Origin: Acerihabitans sp035013185
Lineage (GTDB): Bacteria; Pseudomonadota; Gammaproteobacteria; Enterobacterales; Enterobacteriaceae
Length of the DNA stretch: 64,000 bases
Direction: 5' to 3'
NCBI RefSeq assembly: GCF_035013185.1
Contig: NZ_JAYGJO010000008.1
Span: 62,001-126,000 of the forward strand
A program made the position numbers and the translations under genes. Below are positions 61,021 to 64,000 of this stretch, in pieces. The notes under the pieces were generated by a model, which searched no databases, had not been told where the DNA came from, and saw nothing but the letters and a program-made list of their open reading frames with translations. Numbering within the stretch: position 1 is the stretch's first letter; each line of letters opens with the position of its first letter.

Positions 61021-62800
61021 CTGGCAAACGCTCTGGCCGACGCTCAAGCGACTGTTGTCCTACGGTTTACCCTATCGCCGGCCGCTGACGTTGGCGGTAG
61101 TACTGCTATGGCTGGCGGCTGGGGCCGAGGTTTCCGGCCCAGTGGTCATTAGCTATTTTATCGATAGTATCCTGCCGTTGAACTCGCTCCCACCGCTGCT
61201 GGTGAGCAGCCTGGCGCTGGGTTATATCGCGTTGCAACTCGCCGCAGCCGCATTACGCTATTTTCAGGCATTGCTCTTTAACCGCGCGGCGCTGGATGTG
61301 GTACAGCAATTGCGCACCGAAGTCATGGACGCCTCGCTGCGCCAGCCACTCAGTACCTTCGATACGCAACCAGTGGGACAACTGATTTCTCGCGTCACCA
61401 ACGATACCGAGGTGATCAAAGATCTCTACGTTACGGTAATGGCGACAGTGCTGCGCTGTATTGCCCTGGTAGTTACCATGTTGATCGCCATGTTTATGCT
61501 TGATTGGCGCATGGCGATTATTGCGCTGATTATTTTCCCGGTTGTGGCGTTAGTCATGGCACTGTATCAGCGTTATAGCACGCCGATAGTTAGGCGTCTT
61601 CGAGCCTATCTTGCTGATATAAATGATGGTTTTAACGAAGCTATTAGCGGTATGATTGTTATTCAGCAATTTCGCCAGCAGGCGCGTTTTGGCCAGCGTT
61701 TGGCTGATGCTAGCCATGCGCATTATGTGGCCCGGATGCAGACATTGCGGCTCGAGGGTTACCTACTGCGTCCTTTGCTCAGCCTTCTTTCGGCACTGGT
61801 ATTGTGCGGTCTGCTGATCTTGTTTGGTTTCAGCCCGGAGGGTACGGTTGGCGTAGGCGTACTCTATGCTTTTATCAACTACTTGGGCCGATTAAACGAA
61901 CCGCTGATTGAACTCACTACACAGCAATCGATTTTGCAACAAGCGCTGGTAGCGGGGGAGCGTATTTTCGAACTGATAGATGGCGACGCGCAGGAATATG
62001 GCCATGACGACCAATCATTGACCCGTGGGCGCATCGATATCCGTCAATTATCGTTTGCCTACCGCCCGGGCACGCCGGTGCTGCGCTCGGTTTGCGTAAC
62101 AGTGCCTTCCCGCAGTTTTGTTGCTTTGGTGGGACATACTGGTAGCGGCAAAAGCACACTGGCCAATTTACTCATGGGGTATTATCCATTACAACAAGGT
62201 GAGCTGTTGCTGGACGGGCGGCCGATTGCCAATTTGTCACACCGGGTATTGCGTCAAGGCGTGGCCATGGTTCAGCAGGATCCGAACGTTATGGCGGAAA
62301 CGGTATTGACTAATATCACTCTTGGCCGCGATATCAGTGAATCCCAAGCTTGGCACGTTCTAGAACAGGTTCAACTGGCGGAACTGGTGCGAGGGATGTC
62401 TGCGGGCATCCACACTATGCTCGGCGAGCAGGGCAATACTCTGTCAGTGGGACAAAAACAATTGCTGGCCTTGGCTAGGGTATTGGTTCTCACACCGGAG
62501 ATTTTGATCCTTGATGAAGCCACAGCCAATATCGATTCCGGTACCGAACAGGCCATTGCGCGGGCGCTTGCGGCGATTCGCCACCAAACAACAATGGTGG
62601 TGATTGCCCATCGGTTATCTACCATTGTCGATGCGGATAATATTGTGGTTTTGCATCGTGGAGAAGCGGTTGAGCAAGGATCCCATGAGGCATTGCTGCA
62701 ACGCCGGGGCCGCTATTTTCAAATGTACCAACTACAACAAGCCGGCATGGCGCTCGATACCAATGACGAAACAAATGTGGTCAGTACCCCCGCCATATGA
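61013..62800 (+). CDS. mdlB: ABC exporter half-transporter MdlB
   Basis: Partner of MdlA. 595 aa. Six membrane helices, YQRYSTPIVRRLRAYLADINDGFNEAISGM, Walker A GHTGSGKST (near 385), signature LSVGQKQ, Walker B ILILDEATANID, switch HR. It overlaps mdlA by 8 nt. ATG 61013 is chosen because GGAGG at 61002-61006 is then 6 nt away; ATG 61007 would abut it directly. Confidence 0.95.
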   Translation: MRNWQTLWPTLKRLLSYGLPYRRPLTLAVVLLWLAAGAEVSGPVVISYFIDSILPLNSLPPLLVSSLALGYIALQLAAAALRYFQALLFNRAALDVVQQLRTEVMDASLRQPLSTFDTQPVGQLISRVTNDTEVIKDLYVTVMATVLRCIALVVTMLIAMFMLDWRMAIIALIIFPVVALVMALYQRYSTPIVRRLRAYLADINDGFNEAISGMIVIQQFRQQARFGQRLADASHAHYVARMQTLRLEGYLLRPLLSLLSALVLCGLLILFGFSPEGTVGVGVLYAFINYLGRLNEPLIELTTQQSILQQALVAGERIFELIDGDAQEYGHDDQSLTRGRIDIRQLSFAYRPGTPVLRSVCVTVPSRSFVALVGHTGSGKSTLANLLMGYYPLQQGELLLDGRPIANLSHRVLRQGVAMVQQDPNVMAETVLTNITLGRDISESQAWHVLEQVQLAELVRGMSAGIHTMLGEQGNTLSVGQKQLLALARVLVLTPEILILDEATANIDSGTEQAIARALAAIRHQTTMVVIAHRLSTIVDADNIVVLHRGEAVEQGSHEALLQRRGRYFQMYQLQQAGMALDTNDETNVVSTPAI

Positions 62801-63160
62801 ACCTGATGGTGCAGCGCCGGCCCTTTAACGGCGCTGCCTCCTTACCTCCCTCCCCACTATCTGTCTGTCTTATGCGGTTATTCGTGGAAATCCTCTTATG
62901 AATAAGACGCACCGGTATTGCGCAGTAGCTGCTAAAAATGTCACCTGTCTGCACTATTATGGGACTATCGCTCTTTTTTGGTGCATGTTCTGGGTAAGTT
63001 ATGATGAATACCAACCGCTAAATATCGGCCAGGGCCGGTTTGTGCTCCATTGTCAGGCGACCAAGGGTAAATTTTGATTACAAAACATTTATGGCACATG
63101 CTTTGCTTTAATCAGGCGTAGTAGTCACGAGTTCGGATCCAAATTCTTTAGGGGGAATAT
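62801..63160 (+). promoter_or_regulatory. mdlB-glnK gap with glnK control region
   Basis: 360 nt without a gene. It holds the sigma-54 promoter at 63092-63106 and possible NtrC half-sites about 110-155 nt upstream: TGCACT (62950-62955) followed by GGGACT, and GGTGCA at 62980-62985; neither pair is a full TGCAC-N5-GGTGCA match. No mdlB terminator with T run was recognised. Confidence 0.5.
63092..63106 (+). promoter_or_regulatory. Sigma-54 promoter of glnK-amtB
   Basis: TGGCACATGCTTTGC has the -24 GG (63093-63094) and -12 GC (63105-63106) with exactly 10 nt between, matching TGGCAC-N5-TTGC and the E. coli glnK promoter. It lies about 54 nt before the glnK start and implies activation by NtrC under nitrogen limitation. 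Confidence 0.9.
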
Positions 63161-63499
63161 ATGAAGCTGGTAACCGTGGTGATAAAACCATTTAAATTGG
63201 AAGATGTGCGTGAAGCACTCTCTGCTGTTGGAATACAAGGGCTAACGGTCACCGAGGTGAAAGGGTTTGGAAGGCAAAAAGGCCACGCCGAGCTTTATCG
63301 TGGTGCCGAATACAGCGTGAACTTTCTGCCAAAGGTAAAAATTGATATCGCTATTGCCGATGATCAGCTCGATGAAGTTATCGATGTTATAAGTAAAGCG
63401 GCTTACACCGGCAAAATCGGCGACGGCAAGATTTTTGTTGCGGAGTTACAACGGGTCATCCGGATTCGTACCGGTGAGTCTGACGAAGCAGCACTTTAA
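63161..63499 (+). CDS. glnK: Nitrogen regulatory PII protein GlnK
   Basis: PII-family sensor that, when not uridylylated, blocks the AmtB channel at high nitrogen. 112 aa, full length. T-loop with uridylylation site Y51 in ELYRGAEYSVNFLPK; TEVKGFGRQKGH; B-loop TGKIGDGKIFV for ATP and 2-oxoglutarate binding; C-terminal RIRTGE. Preceded by GGGGG. amtB starts 37 nt after its stop, as in most bacteria. Confidence 0.97.
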   Translation: MKLVTVVIKPFKLEDVREALSAVGIQGLTVTEVKGFGRQKGHAELYRGAEYSVNFLPKVKIDIAIADDQLDEVIDVISKAAYTGKIGDGKIFVAELQRVIRIRTGESDEAAL

Positions 63500-63536
63500 C
63501 GACACGCGCGAAATTCGTGGATAGGGATGAATAAAA

Positions 63537-64000
63537 ATGAAGAAACTTGTTTCATTAACTGGCCTGGGCGCGCTAGCGTTATTACCAACATGGGCCATGG
63601 CCGCAGCACCGGTTGCTGATAAGGCCGACAATGCGTTTATGATGATCTGTACCGCATTAGTGCTGTTTATGACGTTACCCGGGATCGCTTTGTTTTACGG
63701 TGGCCTGTTGCGCGCCAAAAATGTGTTGTCGATGCTCACGCAGGTCTCTGTGACGTTTGCCCTGGTGTGTGTGTTGTGGCTGATCTATGGCTATTCAGTG
63801 GCCTTCAGCGAAGGTAATCCTTTCTTTGGCGGTTTTGGCTGGGCGATGTTGAAAAATATCGAACTTACCTCGCTCAGCGGCACGTTCTATCAATTGATTC
63901 ACGTGTCATACCAAGCTTCATTTGCGTGTATCACCGTCGGTTTGATCGTCGGCGCGATAGCTGAGCGTGCTCGATTCTCGGCCGTACTGATTTTTGTGGT
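63537..64000 (+). CDS. amtB: Ammonium transporter AmtB (5' part)
   Basis: Trimeric inner-membrane ammonium channel; only the first 154 residues are in the window. Signal peptide (about 1-22, ending AMA), TM1 with CTALVLFMTLPGIALFYGGLLRAKNVLSM (from about 38), TM2 and TM3, then FACITVGLIVGAIAERARFSAVLIF. ATG 63537 follows TAGGGATGA. The gene continues beyond 64000, so nothing can be said of its C-terminus. Confidence 0.95.
   Translation, partial: MKKLVSLTGLGALALLPTWAMAAAPVADKADNAFMMICTALVLFMTLPGIALFYGGLLRAKNVLSMLTQVSVTFALVCVLWLIYGYSVAFSEGNPFFGGFGWAMLKNIELTSLSGTFYQLIHVSYQASFACITVGLIVGAIAERARFSAVLIFV

Noticed and set aside
1..64000. tRNA, rRNA, known small RNA genes, insertion sequences or prophage genes
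   Set aside because: No cloverleaf-like sequence, rRNA segment, transposase or phage protein was recognised on either strand by reading; a covariance-model scan was not possible.

Overview
The window is a chromosomal segment of an enterobacterium (Enterobacterales, Gammaproteobacteria). The protein sequences and gene order follow, almost gene for gene, the Escherichia coli K-12 stretch from aroL to amtB. GC content looks moderate (low to mid 50s by eye). Several features differ from E. coli: a peroxiredoxin gene and a MetE-C-terminal-type gene are present; a DAACS-family transporter gene sits next to dxs; a cysteine-desulfhydrase-like PLP gene lies beside decR; and ERIC-like repeats are numerous. 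These, together with one decayed gene (pgpA), point to a Yersinia/Serratia/Pectobacterium/Sodalis-type lineage rather than E. coli itself. The genus is an inference.

Layout. 0.2-9.9 kb: aroL, yaiA, ppnP, rdgC, the sbcDC nuclease operon and, divergently, phoBR with a Pho box. 9.9-15.2 kb: a methionine-synthase-like gene behind a MetJ-like operator, the transporters brnQ and proY, and a 2-Cys peroxiredoxin. 15.4-21.9 kb: acpH, then the queA-tgt-yajC-secD-secF cluster (queuosine tRNA modification plus Sec translocon accessory subunits). 22-32.3 kb: yajI, the nrdR-ribD-ribH-nusB-thiL cluster, a pgpA remnant, yajO, a dicarboxylate/amino-acid symporter and the xseB-ispA-dxs isoprenoid operon. 32.5-45.2 kb: thiI, panE, yajQ, yajR, the cyoABCDE cytochrome bo operon, ampG, yajG and bolA. 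45.8-55.2 kb: the proteostasis block tig, clpP, clpX, lon, hupB, ppiD. 55.3-64 kb: an enlarged YbaV-type protein, an orphan ribbon-helix-helix gene, queC, the desulfhydrase-like gene with decR, mdlAB, and glnK-amtB (amtB runs off the end).

How the genes work together. Phosphate sensing (PhoBR) and nitrogen sensing (GlnK-AmtB behind a sigma-54 promoter) lie at the two ends. Two genes of preQ1/queuosine supply and use (queC; queA-tgt) are present. Dxs and IspA supply farnesyl diphosphate, which CyoE uses for heme O in the neighbouring cyo operon. ClpXP, Lon and trigger factor form a protein quality-control cluster with heat-shock-type promoters.

The most unusual material is mostly non-coding: a 122-bp perfect palindromic tandem repeat before tig, a nested ~160-bp palindrome before queA, six ERIC-like elements (one in the predicted lon 5' UTR and two in tandem after hupB), a 12-bp minisatellite after queC, and a 20-bp tandem duplication upstream of the cyo promoter. 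Among proteins, the YbaV-like protein with a ~170-residue acidic Ser/Gly/Asp linker and the low-GC Arc-like gene beside it stand out. I found no transposase, prophage, CRISPR array, tRNA or rRNA gene, and no clear new defence or biosynthetic system.
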